A stretch of 64,000 bases of DNA from 2-02-FULL-47-50 sp964479045 (GCA_964479045.1 CAYZJI010000005.1:62001-126000); one strand, 5' to 3'. Counted from the stretch's first letter, positions 26,131-34,843 are shown. Notes: generated by a model not told the origin, from the letters alone. Numbers and translations: made by a program.

Positions 26131-27024
26131 ATGGTTAAAAGTTATGGTTTTATACCCATGCTGAATGAGTACCTTAAATCAGGGATGCTGGAACATGCCC
26201 TCGCAGTTAAGACACAAAAACTGTATTGGGAATTTTCCAGACCTCTGCGAAAGTTTTATAAGGGATTCTATGTCAGCTATGACGCGGAAGGGATACCAGA
26301 TGGGAAGCACTTGAATGGATCGGCTGTTGAACGTTATCGGCAATGGAGATTAACCACACTGAACAAGCGTGGTTTTACCCCGTCACCGATAACGATCCAA
26401 AAGGAATTGGTAATTGCTGGCAATGCCATCAAGTATCAAGTCAGGGACAAGTACAAAGACATGCCGAACCCGTTTGAAGGCAGATCGATACTGCGGAGAG
26501 ATCGGAAAGCAATCAGACCTCGCACGGTCATACTTGAACGTGAAAGGGAAAATGATTTGATGATTGCTTGCGGTCAACCTCTGCGGGACATTGCTCAATT
26601 TGTTCTGCAAACGGGATTAAGGAGAGGAGAAGTCTTAGCACTTGAATGGAAGATGGTTCAGGGTGATGTGATTGAGTTTGAACCCGGCCAACACAAATCC
26701 GGCAACTATGCTGCCAGTGCTTTATCGAAAGAGGCATTGAGCATCTTAAATAGACAGCCGAAATGTTGTGGCAGAGTTTTCACCAGGAACGGTAAACCCT
26801 ACACCTATCACATGTTCAAGAAGGATTGGGACAGGGCGAAGAAACAAGCCGGACTTCATCATCTGCATTTTCATGACCTGAGAAGGACATGCGGATACAG
26901 ATTGAGAGAGAAAGGTTTTGCACTGGATGCAATACAAGCACAGCTTCGTCATTCTGATCGGCGCACGACTGAAAGAGTCTATGCACCACCCAGAATAGAC
27001 CTTGCTAGAAGCATGTTTTTGTAG
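26131..27024 (+). CDS. tyrosine recombinase (integrase) of the tRNA-Pro element
   Basis: Starting at the ATG at 26131, with AAGGAG eight bases upstream, the integrase has 297 residues. The upstream in-frame start at 26041 overlaps rep and is rejected. The catalytic set is complete: Arg164 in TGLRRGE, Lys189 in GQHKSGN, His248 and Arg251 in HDLRRT, His274 in LRHSD and the nucleophile Tyr284 in TTERVYA. The N-terminal part should be the core-binding domain. The gene ends 57 bases before the att repeat in tRNA-Pro, which is the usual integrase position. It should catalyse excision and integration at the 45-base repeat. Confidence 0.93.
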   Translation: MVKSYGFIPMLNEYLKSGMLEHALAVKTQKLYWEFSRPLRKFYKGFYVSYDAEGIPDGKHLNGSAVERYRQWRLTTLNKRGFTPSPITIQKELVIAGNAIKYQVRDKYKDMPNPFEGRSILRRDRKAIRPRTVILERERENDLMIACGQPLRDIAQFVLQTGLRRGEVLALEWKMVQGDVIEFEPGQHKSGNYAASALSKEALSILNRQPKCCGRVFTRNGKPYTYHMFKKDWDRAKKQAGLHHLHFHDLRRTCGYRLREKGFALDAIQAQLRHSDRRTTERVYAPPRIDLARSMFL

Positions 27025-27081
27025 GTGCCGTTTTTTTGCTCTTTTTGCTAAGTGGATACTATCAATGGAAGTGTTTGGAAA

Positions 27082-27158
<77 letters not shown>

Positions 27159-27249
27159 AATTAATATAAAAAATTTGCTGAAAAACTGCTTTAAGAAAGG
27201 CTGGGTATTCTAATAGACATCGCCGCGAATTGCGACGAGTGATGAAGCC

Positions 27250-27606
27250 TTAGCGGCGCAATAAATCCAGCACCTGTTCCAGTTCGGCGCGGATCTGGCG
27301 GATAATCTGCTGGCTCTGGTTGGAGTCGTCTTTGGCCTCGTCACCGGACAGGCGTTGTCTGGCGCCACCAATGGTAAAGCCCTGTTCGTATAACAAACTG
27401 CGGATCTGACGGATAAGGATTACGTCATGGCGCTGGTAGTAACGACGATTACCACGGCGCTTGAGAGGTTTGAGTTGCGGGAATTCCTGCTCCCAGTAAC
27501 GCAGGACGTGCGGCTTGACTGCGCACAGGTCGCTGACTTCGCCTATTGTAAAATACCGTTTGCCGGGTATTGCCGGCAGTTCAATATTACTCGACGCTTC
27601 CAGCAT
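27250..27606 (-). CDS. MerR family transcriptional regulator
   Basis: The 118-residue protein has an N-terminal MerR winged helix (YFTIGEVSDLCAVKPHVLRYWEQEFPQL) with the wing RRGNRRYYQRHDVILIRQI. A short C-terminal coiled coil follows (QQIIRQIRAELEQVLDLL). There is no effector domain with cysteines. This regulator next to ihfA is a conserved gammaproteobacterial arrangement; its ligand and target are not known. It overlaps the end of ihfA by 20 bases and is the last gene of the translation operon. Confidence 0.9.
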   Translation of the reverse strand: MLEASSNIELPAIPGKRYFTIGEVSDLCAVKPHVLRYWEQEFPQLKPLKRRGNRRYYQRHDVILIRQIRSLLYEQGFTIGGARQRLSGDEAKDDSNQSQQIIRQIRAELEQVLDLLRR

Positions 27607-27886
27607 ATGCCTCTACCCGTGCCTTTAATTTTTGCCCAGGACGGAAGGTCACCACCCGCCTGGCTGTAATGGGAATTTCTTCGCCGGTCTTGGGATTGCG
27701 TCCCGGCCGTTGATTTTTATCGCGCAGATCGAAATTACCAAATCCGGAAAGCTTGACCTGGTTACCGGACTCCAGTGCTGCCCGGATTTCCTCGAAAAAC
27801 ATTTCCACGATTTCCTTGGCTTCCCGTTTATTCAGGCCGAGTTCCTCATACAGCTTCTCAGCCATTTCTGCTTTTGTTAGTGCCAT
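27587..27886 (-). CDS. ihfA: integration host factor subunit alpha
   Basis: This 99-residue HU/IHF family DNA-bending protein starts MALTKAEMAEKLYEELGLNKREAK. It carries the DNA-contact arm GFGNFDLRDKNQRPGRNPKTGEEI with the intercalating Pro, and ends with VTFRPGQKLK. The KAEMAE and LGLNKREAKE segments distinguish IhfA from IhfB and HU. It follows pheT with a three-base gap, as in E. coli. It pairs with IhfB encoded elsewhere. Confidence 0.95.
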   Translation of the reverse strand: MALTKAEMAEKLYEELGLNKREAKEIVEMFFEEIRAALESGNQVKLSGFGNFDLRDKNQRPGRNPKTGEEIPITARRVVTFRPGQKLKARVEAYAGSVE

Positions 27887-27889
27887 ATT

Positions 27890-30271
27890 TTATTCTCTCA
27901 AAGTCCCACCCAGTTCAATTCGTAGCCTGGACAGGATTTCCCCCATCTGAACTTCTACATCCTCATCTGTAAGAGTGCTAGAAGATCCCTGAAAGGTCAA
28001 GCCCACAGCAAGACTTTTTTTCCCTGAATCAATACCTTCGCCTTGATATACGTCAAACAACTCTAGGTTGATCAGGGCCTCAGATGCCGCCTTTTTGATA
28101 CATTTCAGCACCTCAGAGAGCGTAATCTGGTTGTTTACAACCACTGCCAGGTCACGTCTAATCATCGGAAATTTCGATAATTTCTTATATTTTGCGGTTA
28201 TTTTCTTCGAAAAAGCATCTATTTTCAGCTCAAAGACCAAAGGAGATTGTACTAATTCCAATTTGTTCACTGCAGCAGGATGAAGCGCACCCAGGTAACC
28301 AATTAACTGATTTTCAAAAATAATTTTTGCAGACTGGCCTGGATGCAGGGCAGGATGTTCGGAGGGTTGAAATTCCGCCTGTTCCGGGTTGATACCGCAG
28401 CACCGCAACAGATCTTCAATATCACTCTTGATATCAAAGTAATCAGATGATGATTCTTTCTTATCCCATTGTTTTGAATATACATTTCCATATATTACTC
28501 CACCGATGACCGGTACTTGCTCAATACCCTGTTTGCCCCGGTTAAATACCAGTCCGGTCTCAAATAACCGGCACCTTTCCTGCTGCCGGTTGAGGTTGTA
28601 TATCAGCGCCTGCATCAGCCCTGGCCAGGTACTGGTCCGCATTACCGCCAGCTCAGAAGCAATTGGATTGGCCAGTTCTATGCCCTTGGCACCTGGATTC
28701 AGGAGTTCCTGCAGATTTTTGTCAACGAAGCTGTATGTAATGGCTTCATGATATCCCCTGCTGACAAGCAGATGCTGGAAATCGCGTATGAGCGTCTGTT
28801 GTCCCTGTAACGGGTGTAACCTCAACTCCGCCAGCGGTGGAGTCGAAGGAATCTGGTCATAACTCTTTATTCGGGCCAGTTCTTCGATTAGATCGACTTC
28901 AATACTGACATCAAAACGGTAACCGGGCGGCACGACATCATAATAATCAGCATTTGTTTTGACACTCATCCCCAGTGATTGCAGAAGACTCACAACCGTG
29001 CCCTGCTCCAGTGAAATCCCCAGCAATCGATCGATGGCGTGATGCCGGAGTCGTACCGGTTTGCGTACTGGCAAATGCTCCGGCCGTGACTCTTCTATGA
29101 CCGGTCCAGGCTTCCCCCCGCAAATATCAATGATTAACTGCGTCGCGCGTTCTATGGCCCGGGTTTGCAGTGTGAAATCCACGCCCCGTTCAAATCGCTG
29201 TGAGGAATCCGTATGCAGTCCATAACGGCGTGCCTCGCCGCTGATCACCAGTGGATTAAACCAGGCACTTTCGAGAAAGACGGTTTTGCTGGTACGCTGA
29301 ACAGCTGAATCTTCACCACCCATGACCCCGGCAATTGCCAGTGGTTTTATATCATCCGCAATCACTAATGTAGAGTTGGCCAGCTCACGCACCTGTCCAT
29401 CCAGTAACTTCAGTTTTTCATTGGCTTTGGTAAACCGGACATGAATAGCCCCCTGCAATTTATCGTTATCAAATGCATGCATCGGTTGGCCAAGTTCCAA
29501 CATCACGTAATTAGTAATATCGACTACCGGATTAATGCTTCTGATTCCGCAGCGCTGCAGTCGCGTGATCAGCCATAAGGGTGACGGTCGATTGACATCG
29601 ACATTCTCAATGATACGGCCCACATAACACGGGCAGGCCTCAGGATTGTCGAGTTTGATTTGTCTGTTCTGCTTATACTGCACAGGTACAGCCGGAGTTT
29701 CAGTTTCTCTGAATTGAATCTGATTCAAGACACTCATTTCCCGGGCAATGCCCCTCACACTCAGACAGTCACCACGATTAGGCGTAAGTGAAATTTCCAG
29801 TATGTTGTCACATGTAGTCACCAGTCGTTCCAATGGCAGGCCCAGCGCAGTATCTGTGGGCAAATCCAGTATGCCATCTGCTTCATCCGCCAATCCGAGT
29901 TCAGCCGCCGAACACAACATCCCATTAGATGTGACGCCACGAATATCTGTCAGCTTGATTTCCTGACCACCAGGCAATTTCGCACCGATCATTGCCAATG
30001 CTGTACGCATACCTACCCTGACATTGGCAGCACCACAAACAATATCCAGCGGTTTGTCCCTGCCAGTACTGACTTTGCATAATTTCAGTTTTTTTGCATC
30101 GGGATGGGGCGCGACAGATTGCACCTCAACGACCACCACACCGGAAAAATCAGTACGCAGCGATTCAACACCTTCCACTTCCAGGCCGGCCATGGTGAGT
30201 TGATCCGCCAGTTGTTTTACATCAACCGGCGGATTGATCCACTCCCGTAACCATTGTTCGCTGATTTTCAT
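27890..30271 (-). CDS. pheT: phenylalanyl-tRNA synthetase beta subunit
   Basis: Using the ATG at 30271 (MKISEQWLREWINPPVD) the protein has 793 residues, the usual length. The 15-residue longer reading is translated repeat sequence and is rejected. Domains in order are the EMAP-type tRNA-binding domain (VVVEVQSVAPHPDAKKLKLCKV), the B3/B4 editing region, B5, the core fold and the C-terminal anticodon-binding FDX domain (SKFPMIRRDLAVVV). It forms the alpha2-beta2 enzyme with PheS and performs editing of mischarged Tyr. The operon order pheS-pheT-ihfA is conserved. Confidence 0.97.
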   Translation of the reverse strand: MKISEQWLREWINPPVDVKQLADQLTMAGLEVEGVESLRTDFSGVVVVEVQSVAPHPDAKKLKLCKVSTGRDKPLDIVCGAANVRVGMRTALAMIGAKLPGGQEIKLTDIRGVTSNGMLCSAAELGLADEADGILDLPTDTALGLPLERLVTTCDNILEISLTPNRGDCLSVRGIAREMSVLNQIQFRETETPAVPVQYKQNRQIKLDNPEACPCYVGRIIENVDVNRPSPLWLITRLQRCGIRSINPVVDITNYVMLELGQPMHAFDNDKLQGAIHVRFTKANEKLKLLDGQVRELANSTLVIADDIKPLAIAGVMGGEDSAVQRTSKTVFLESAWFNPLVISGEARRYGLHTDSSQRFERGVDFTLQTRAIERATQLIIDICGGKPGPVIEESRPEHLPVRKPVRLRHHAIDRLLGISLEQGTVVSLLQSLGMSVKTNADYYDVVPPGYRFDVSIEVDLIEELARIKSYDQIPSTPPLAELRLHPLQGQQTLIRDFQHLLVSRGYHEAITYSFVDKNLQELLNPGAKGIELANPIASELAVMRTSTWPGLMQALIYNLNRQQERCRLFETGLVFNRGKQGIEQVPVIGGVIYGNVYSKQWDKKESSSDYFDIKSDIEDLLRCCGINPEQAEFQPSEHPALHPGQSAKIIFENQLIGYLGALHPAAVNKLELVQSPLVFELKIDAFSKKITAKYKKLSKFPMIRRDLAVVVNNQITLSEVLKCIKKAASEALINLELFDVYQGEGIDSGKKSLAVGLTFQGSSSTLTDEDVEVQMGEILSRLRIELGGTLRE

Positions 30272-30286
30272 GTTAAATACCAGTCT

Positions 30287-30367
30287 TGAGTAATGAGGGA
30301 CGAGTAATGAGTACAAAAAAATAAATATTTACACTCATCGCTCATTACTCGTTACTCATCACTTATT
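30287..30367. repeat. hairpin built of ACGAGTAATGAGT-type repeats between pheS and pheT
   Basis: The left part (CGAGTAATGAGTA) and right part (TACACTCATcgcTCATTACTCG) form a long imperfect inverted repeat around an A/T-rich loop. The minus-strand stop codon of pheS lies inside the right arm. Related sequences occur at 32197-32256 and 34768-34836, always between genes of the same operon. Confidence 0.75.
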
Positions 30368-31348
30368 ACAATTAAATTGTTTTAAAAATCTCAAATCGTT
30401 TTCAAAAAATATACGCAGATCATCAATACCATAACGCAACATGGCCAGGCGTTCGACACCCATACCGAATGCCAGCCCGGTATATTCACGGCTGTCGATG
30501 CCGACGTTCTCCAGTACTTTGGGATGTACCATGCCGCAACCCAGCACCTCCAGCCAGCCGCGTTCGCCCATAATGTCCACCTCGGCGGACGGTTCGGTAA
30601 ACGGAAAATAGGATGGACGGAAACGCACACGCAGAGGTTTCTCAAAAAACCGCTCCAGAAAATCCTGCAATAACCCTTTTAATTGTGCGAATGTCACATT
30701 CCTGTCCACCAATAACCCTTCCACCTGATGAAACATCGGGGTGTGCGTCATATCAGAATCACAACGATAGACCCGGCCCGGTGCGATGAAGCGTAACGGC
30801 GGTTTGCGTGATTTCATCTCGCGGATCTGTACCGAAGACGTGTGTGTACGTAACAAAAGGCCATCCTTGAAATAGAAGGTATCATGCATGGCACGCGCGG
30901 GATGATGGGCTGGAATGTTCAGTGCTTCGAAATTGTGATAATCATCTTCAATCTCGGGCCCGGTGCAGACTTCAAATCCGATCTGCGCGAAGAGGGATTC
31001 TATACGCTGCAAAGTCAGGGTGATGGGATGCAGGCCACCGGACTGCTGACCACGACCCGGCAGGGTAATATCGACTTTTTCACTGGCAAGACGTGATTCA
31101 ATCTTTACTGCTTCAAGCTCGTTCCAGCGTGCGTCAATCGCCGCCTGCACATCCTGTTTGGCCTGATTGATTTTTTCACCTGCGGCCGGGCGTACTTCTG
31201 CGGGCAGTTTACCGAGTGTTTTGAGCAGTTGAGTGAGTTGGCCTTTCTTGCCCAGAAAATCCACGCGCACCTGATCCAGTGCATGCAGATCTTTGGCAGC
31301 GGTGACAGCCGCTTTGGCCTGTTCAACAAGTGCTGTGATGTCGTTCAC
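30359..31348 (-). CDS. pheS: phenylalanyl-tRNA synthetase alpha subunit
   Basis: The 329-residue catalytic subunit has an N-terminal coiled coil (about 1-80) and class II motifs: HPITLTLQRIESLFAQIGFEV, the motif-2 loop RFIAPGRVYRCDSDMTHTPMFHQ, and motif 3 GLAFGMGVERLAMLRYGIDDLR. It joins Phe to tRNA-Phe together with PheT. A stem-loop with a T-rich tail lies between rplT and pheS and may attenuate pheST. Its stop codon overlaps the intergenic repeat hairpin. Confidence 0.97.
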   Translation of the reverse strand: MNDITALVEQAKAAVTAAKDLHALDQVRVDFLGKKGQLTQLLKTLGKLPAEVRPAAGEKINQAKQDVQAAIDARWNELEAVKIESRLASEKVDITLPGRGQQSGGLHPITLTLQRIESLFAQIGFEVCTGPEIEDDYHNFEALNIPAHHPARAMHDTFYFKDGLLLRTHTSSVQIREMKSRKPPLRFIAPGRVYRCDSDMTHTPMFHQVEGLLVDRNVTFAQLKGLLQDFLERFFEKPLRVRFRPSYFPFTEPSAEVDIMGERGWLEVLGCGMVHPKVLENVGIDSREYTGLAFGMGVERLAMLRYGIDDLRIFFENDLRFLKQFNCNK

Positions 31349-31393
31349 GTCCGGATTTACCTAACCAAGGCCAGGGAAATAACACTATAAAAT

Positions 31394-31433
31394 CCATAAA
31401 TAAGAAAGGGGAAAGTAAATGCTTTCCCCTTTC
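31394..31433 (-). terminator. stem-loop with T-rich tail upstream of pheS (candidate attenuator)
   Basis: Perfect 12-base arms (31404-31415 and 31422-31433, GAAAGGGGAAAG and its complement) flank a six-base loop. They are followed on the minus strand by TTATTTATGG. The position between rplT and pheS is where the enterobacterial pheST attenuator sits. I see no clear Phe-rich leader peptide upstream, so Phe-dependent attenuation is possible but unproven. It could be a simple partial terminator. Confidence 0.6.
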
Positions 31434-31449
31434 AGAGCAATATGTTTGT

Positions 31450-31565
31450 TTACAGGCTATCTTTGAAAACGTTGTGAGCGCAGGCCAGACGAGGCGAAAA
31501 CCGGCGTGAAAGCGGAGTGTACACGATTAGTACATGAGCATTTCGAGCTGGTTTTTAACGACGTA
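31450..31565. repeat. interspersed repeat-like sequence between rplT and pheS
   Basis: Read on the minus strand this roughly 115-base stretch includes CAGCTCGAAATGCTCATGTAC, GTGTACACTCCGCTTTC and CGTTTTCAAAGATAGCC. I believe such sequences occur in many copies between genes in a range of gammaproteobacteria. There is no gene in it. It sits inside an essential operon, upstream of the candidate attenuator. The identification is from memory of similar sequences and has not been tested. Confidence 0.4.
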
Positions 31566-31586
31566 TGGCCAGGTGTAACAGTTTTT

Positions 31587-31946
31587 CTAACTGGCGAGAG
31601 AAGCTTTGGCCTGCTGCGCCAGTTGTGCAAATGCCTGCTTGTCTGACACGGCCAGTTCCGCCAGTACCTTGCGATCAATTTCAATCGCGGCCTTCAACAG
31701 ACCATTGATGAAGCGACTGTAGGACATACCATGTTCACGGGCCGCAGCATTAATACGGGCAATCCACAATGAACGGAATACGCGTTTCTTCTGCTTGCGA
31801 TCGCGATAGGCATATTGGGCCGCTTTGGTGACCGCCTGTTTAGCAACACGATAAACGTTCTTGCGGCGGTTACGGTAGCCCTTGGCCTGTTCGATAACTT
31901 TTTTGTGTCTGGCGTGTGCAGTGACGCCACGTTTTACTCTGGACAT
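31587..31946 (-). CDS. rplT: 50S ribosomal protein L20
   Basis: The 119-residue basic protein MSRVKRGVTAHARHKKVIEQAKGY... is L20 throughout, with YAYRDRKQKKRVFRSLWIARINAA and the C-terminal KAAIEIDRKVLAELAV. It binds 23S rRNA early in assembly and in E. coli represses its own operon. It follows rpmI after 12 bases. Confidence 0.98.
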   Translation of the reverse strand: MSRVKRGVTAHARHKKVIEQAKGYRNRRKNVYRVAKQAVTKAAQYAYRDRKQKKRVFRSLWIARINAAAREHGMSYSRFINGLLKAAIEIDRKVLAELAVSDKQAFAQLAQQAKASLAS

Positions 31947-31958
31947 GATGAACTCCGG

Positions 31959-32156
31959 TTAGCTGTAGGGCAGCATGCGTGCCACGGCTTTTTGGTCACT
32001 GTCGTGTAACGCGACAATGCCACGCAGATGGCGTTTACGCTTGGTGCTTTTCTTGGTCAATATATGGCTGCGGTGCGACTGGCGGTGCTTGAACTTGCCC
32101 GACCCGTTTTTGGTAAAACGTTTGGCTGCGCCGCGGTTACTTTTCAATTTTGGCAT
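31959..32156 (-). CDS. rpmI: 50S ribosomal protein L35
   Basis: From the ATG at 32156 the 65-residue protein MPKLKSNRGAAKRFTKNGSG... is a standard L35. The upstream in-frame extension is translated intergenic repeat and is rejected. It lies between infC and rplT as in most bacteria. The 100-base gap to infC contains an ACGAGTGATGAGTA-type hairpin. Confidence 0.97.
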   Translation of the reverse strand: MPKLKSNRGAAKRFTKNGSGKFKHRQSHRSHILTKKSTKRKRHLRGIVALHDSDQKAVARMLPYS

Positions 32157-32196
32157 TGTAAGTCTCTGCTTTAAGTGTACGTTTAATCTTTCAAAT

Positions 32197-32256
32197 AATG
32201 AGTAACGAGTGATGAGTAAAAAACACATTTAAACTACACATTACTCGTTACTAATC
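32197..32256. repeat. hairpin built of AGTAACGAGTGATGAGTA-type repeats between infC and rpmI
   Basis: The left arm AATGAGTAACGAGTGATGAG pairs imperfectly with the right arm TTACTCGTTACTAATCCC around an A/T-rich loop. The sequence begins right after the infC stop codon. It belongs to the same family as 30287-30367 and 34768-34836. Confidence 0.72.
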
Positions 32257-32257
32257 C

Positions 32258-32773
32258 CTATCTTTTTGGTGCAAATAACATCACCATTTGCCGGCCTTCC
32301 ATTTTCGGATACTGCTCAACGACGGCCTTGTCTTTCAGATCTGCCTCAATACGATCCAGCATTTTGGCACCGAGTTCCTGGTGCACCAGTTCCCGTCCAC
32401 GAAAACGCAATGTCACCTTGACCTTGTCACCATGTTCCAGAAAACGCAACAGGTTACGCATCTTCACCTGGTAATCGCCGTCCTCAGTCCCGGGACGGAA
32501 TTTGAGTTCCTTGATCTGAATCTGTTTCTGCTTTTTCTTGGCAGCGTGCTTTTTCTTGGTCTGCTCAAACAGGTATTTGCCGTAATTCATGACCCGGCAC
32601 ACCGGTGGATCAGAGTTCGGAACTATCTCGACCAGATCCAGTTCAGCATCCTCAGCCATTTTCAGTGCTTCGCCTATCGGTACTACACCGACCTGCTCCC
32701 CGTCCGCTCCTATCAACCTGACCTTGGCTGACCTGATTTCTTCATTCAGGCGCGTCTGTTTATCTGTGGTGAT
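32258..32773 (-). CDS. infC: translation initiation factor IF-3 with an ATC start codon
   Basis: IF-3 binds the 30S subunit, blocks premature 50S joining and checks the start codon. The conventional start at 32716 (TTG) would remove the conserved N terminus (TTDKQTRLNEEIRSAKVRLI). In the same frame an ATC codon at 32771-32773 is preceded by TTGGAGGATTAACGT, with GGAGG eight bases away. No ATG, GTG or TTG lies between it and the thrS stop codon three bases further up. Starting there gives 171 residues, normal for IF-3. A rare AUU/AUC/AUA start is the known basis of infC autoregulation, since IF-3 rejects such codons. Confidence 0.95.
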   Translation of the reverse strand: MTTDKQTRLNEEIRSAKVRLIGADGEQVGVVPIGEALKMAEDAELDLVEIVPNSDPPVCRVMNYGKYLFEQTKKKHAAKKKQKQIQIKELKFRPGTEDGDYQVKMRNLLRFLEHGDKVKVTLRFRGRELVHQELGAKMLDRIEADLKDKAVVEQYPKMEGRQMVMLFAPKR

Positions 32774-32776
32774 ACG

Positions 32777-34717
32777 TTAATCCTCCAAAACAACTTGGCC
32801 GCGGCACGCGATGTCTTTTTGCAGGCGGGAAATGAAGGTATCCAACGTCATACCTCCGAGGTCCTCACCGTTACGCGTACGCACGGCCACAGTATTATTT
32901 TCCAGTTCCCGCGCCCCGATGACGAGCATATAGGGGACGCGGCTCATTGCGTGCTCGCGGATTTTAAGCCCGATCGTTTCATTTCTCAAGTCAGAAACGG
33001 CCCTGAATCCTTGTTTTTTCAGGGTTTCTGCAACTTTTGCAGCCCCCTCCGCCTGCTTTTCCGTCAGACTGATAACAACCGCCTGTAGCGGAGCCAGCCA
33101 GATGGGCAGGCTACCGGCATGATGTTCGATCAAAATGCCGATAAACCGCTCAAATGACCCCAGGATCGCCCGGTGCAGCATGACCGGCCGTTGGCGCGTA
33201 CCATCCTCCGCTACATACTCGGCATCCAGACGTTCCGGCAGGACGAAATCCACCTGCAGGGTACCGCATTGCCAGTCCCGGCCAATGGCATCCCGCAGGA
33301 TAAATTCCAGTTTCGGACCATAAAATGCCCCCTCACCCGGGTTAAGTTCGACCTGTAAACCGGTGGCCTTGGTGGCATCACGCAGGGCGGATTCGGCCCG
33401 GTCCCAGACACTGTCCTCGCCGGCCCGGACGGCGGGACGATCCGAAAACTTCACCCGGACATCGGTAAATCCAAAATCCTTGTAAACCGACAGCAACAGG
33501 TCACAGAACGCCTTGGTCTCTCCGGTAATCTGGTCTTCCATACAAAAAATATGGGCATCATCCTGGGTAAAGGCACGGACCCGCATCAGGCCATGCAGGG
33601 CGCCGGATGGCTCATAACGATGGCAAGAACCGAACTCCGCCATGCGCAACGGCAGTTCACGATAGCTGCGCAGCCCATGGTTGTAGATCTGTACGTGACA
33701 GGGACAATTCATGGGCTTGATGGCAATCGCCAGATCTTCATCCAGCGCCTGCGCGGTAAACATGTTCTGCCGGAACTTGTCCCAGTGTCCGGATTTTTCC
33801 CAGAGTGAACGATCCACCAGTTGTGGTGTTCTGACTTCCACGTACCCCGTCTGCTCCAGCCGGTGACGGATATAGTTTTCAATCTGACGATAGATCGTCC
33901 AGCCATGTGCATGCCAGAATACGCTGCCCACCGCCTCTTCCTGAAAATGAAATAAATCCAGTCGTTTGCCAATCTTGCGGTGATCGCGTTTTTCCGCTTC
34001 TTCCAGTTGATGCAAATAAGCCTTGAGTTCATCCTCGCTGGCAAAGGCCGTTCCATAGATGCGCTGCAACTGGGCATTCCGTGCATCACCACGCCAGTAA
34101 GCGCCCGAAACCTTTGTTAATTTGAATGCGTTGCCGAGCTTGCCTGTAGACGGCAGATGCGGGCCGGTACACATATCCAGCCACGTGTCACCCTGCCGGT
34201 AAATACTGATCTCCACCCCCGGTGCAATGCCTTCACGGATCCATTCCGCCTTGAATTTTTCACCGGATTTTTCAAAAAAAGCGATGGCCTCATCGCGCGC
34301 CCAGATTTCCCGCTTGATCGGTAAATCCTGTTTCACAATTGCGCGCATACGCTGTTCGATTTTTTCCAGATCGGCTTCAGTGAATGGTTCGTCACGGGCG
34401 AAATCGTAATAAAACCCGTTTTCCGTAGCCGGACCAAACGTAATCTGAGTCCCGGGAAACAGTTCCTGTACCGCCTGCGCCAGCACATGCGCAGCGTCGT
34501 GCCGGTAAACTTCCAGCGCTTCAGGCTGATCGCGAGTGATGATCTGGACATTGGCATCCGTAGCAATCGGACGAGCCAGGTCCCACAGCTCATTGTTTAC
34601 TTTTACAACAGCGGCTTTCTTGGCGAGGCTTTTGCTGATGGAATTGGCGATATCCAGTCCCGTAACAGGATTGGGAAATTCTTTGGTATTGCCATCAGGC
34701 AGGGTAATTACAGGCAT
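32777..34717 (-). CDS. thrS: threonyl-tRNA synthetase
   Basis: The 646-residue class II synthetase begins with a TGS domain (MPVITLPDGNTKEFPNPV). An editing domain follows (HDAAHVLAQAVQELFPGTQITFGP), then the catalytic core with the zinc ligand in KPMNCPCHVQIYNH and motif 2 RMAEFGSCHRYEPSGALHGLMRVRAFTQDDAHIFC. It ends in an anticodon-binding domain. It is the first gene of the operon. Its 126-base leader holds an ACGAGTAATGAGTG hairpin and lies downstream of tRNA-Val. Confidence 0.98.
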   Translation of the reverse strand: MPVITLPDGNTKEFPNPVTGLDIANSISKSLAKKAAVVKVNNELWDLARPIATDANVQIITRDQPEALEVYRHDAAHVLAQAVQELFPGTQITFGPATENGFYYDFARDEPFTEADLEKIEQRMRAIVKQDLPIKREIWARDEAIAFFEKSGEKFKAEWIREGIAPGVEISIYRQGDTWLDMCTGPHLPSTGKLGNAFKLTKVSGAYWRGDARNAQLQRIYGTAFASEDELKAYLHQLEEAEKRDHRKIGKRLDLFHFQEEAVGSVFWHAHGWTIYRQIENYIRHRLEQTGYVEVRTPQLVDRSLWEKSGHWDKFRQNMFTAQALDEDLAIAIKPMNCPCHVQIYNHGLRSYRELPLRMAEFGSCHRYEPSGALHGLMRVRAFTQDDAHIFCMEDQITGETKAFCDLLLSVYKDFGFTDVRVKFSDRPAVRAGEDSVWDRAESALRDATKATGLQVELNPGEGAFYGPKLEFILRDAIGRDWQCGTLQVDFVLPERLDAEYVAEDGTRQRPVMLHRAILGSFERFIGILIEHHAGSLPIWLAPLQAVVISLTEKQAEGAAKVAETLKKQGFRAVSDLRNETIGLKIREHAMSRVPYMLVIGARELENNTVAVRTRNGEDLGGMTLDTFISRLQKDIACRGQVVLED

Positions 34718-34767
34718 CTATGTTCTCCAGTGGCGGCCGTTACAAAGGGCCGCATGTTTGTTACTTT

Positions 34768-34836
34768 GAGTGATGAGTACCGAGTAATGAGTGACGAGTA
34801 TTTTTACTCATTACTCATATCTCGTCACTCGTTACT
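34768..34836. repeat. hairpin built of ACCGAGTAATGAGTGACGAGT repeats in the thrS leader
   Basis: The left part has three tandem units (GAGTGATGAGTAC, CGAGTAATGA, GTGACGAGTA). The right part has their complements (TACTCATTACTCAT, CTCGTCACTCGTTAC) around a short T-rich loop. It is the longest member of the family seen in this operon. It lies between tRNA-Val and thrS and would form a stable stem in the thrS transcript. Confidence 0.75.
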
Positions 34837-34843
34837 TAAATAT

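Noticed and set aside
30287..34836. CRISPR-like array suggested by repeated GAGTAATGAGT units
   Set aside because: Units are short, imperfect, both direct and inverted, and clustered in three separate hairpins. There are no spacers of constant length and no cas genes in the window.
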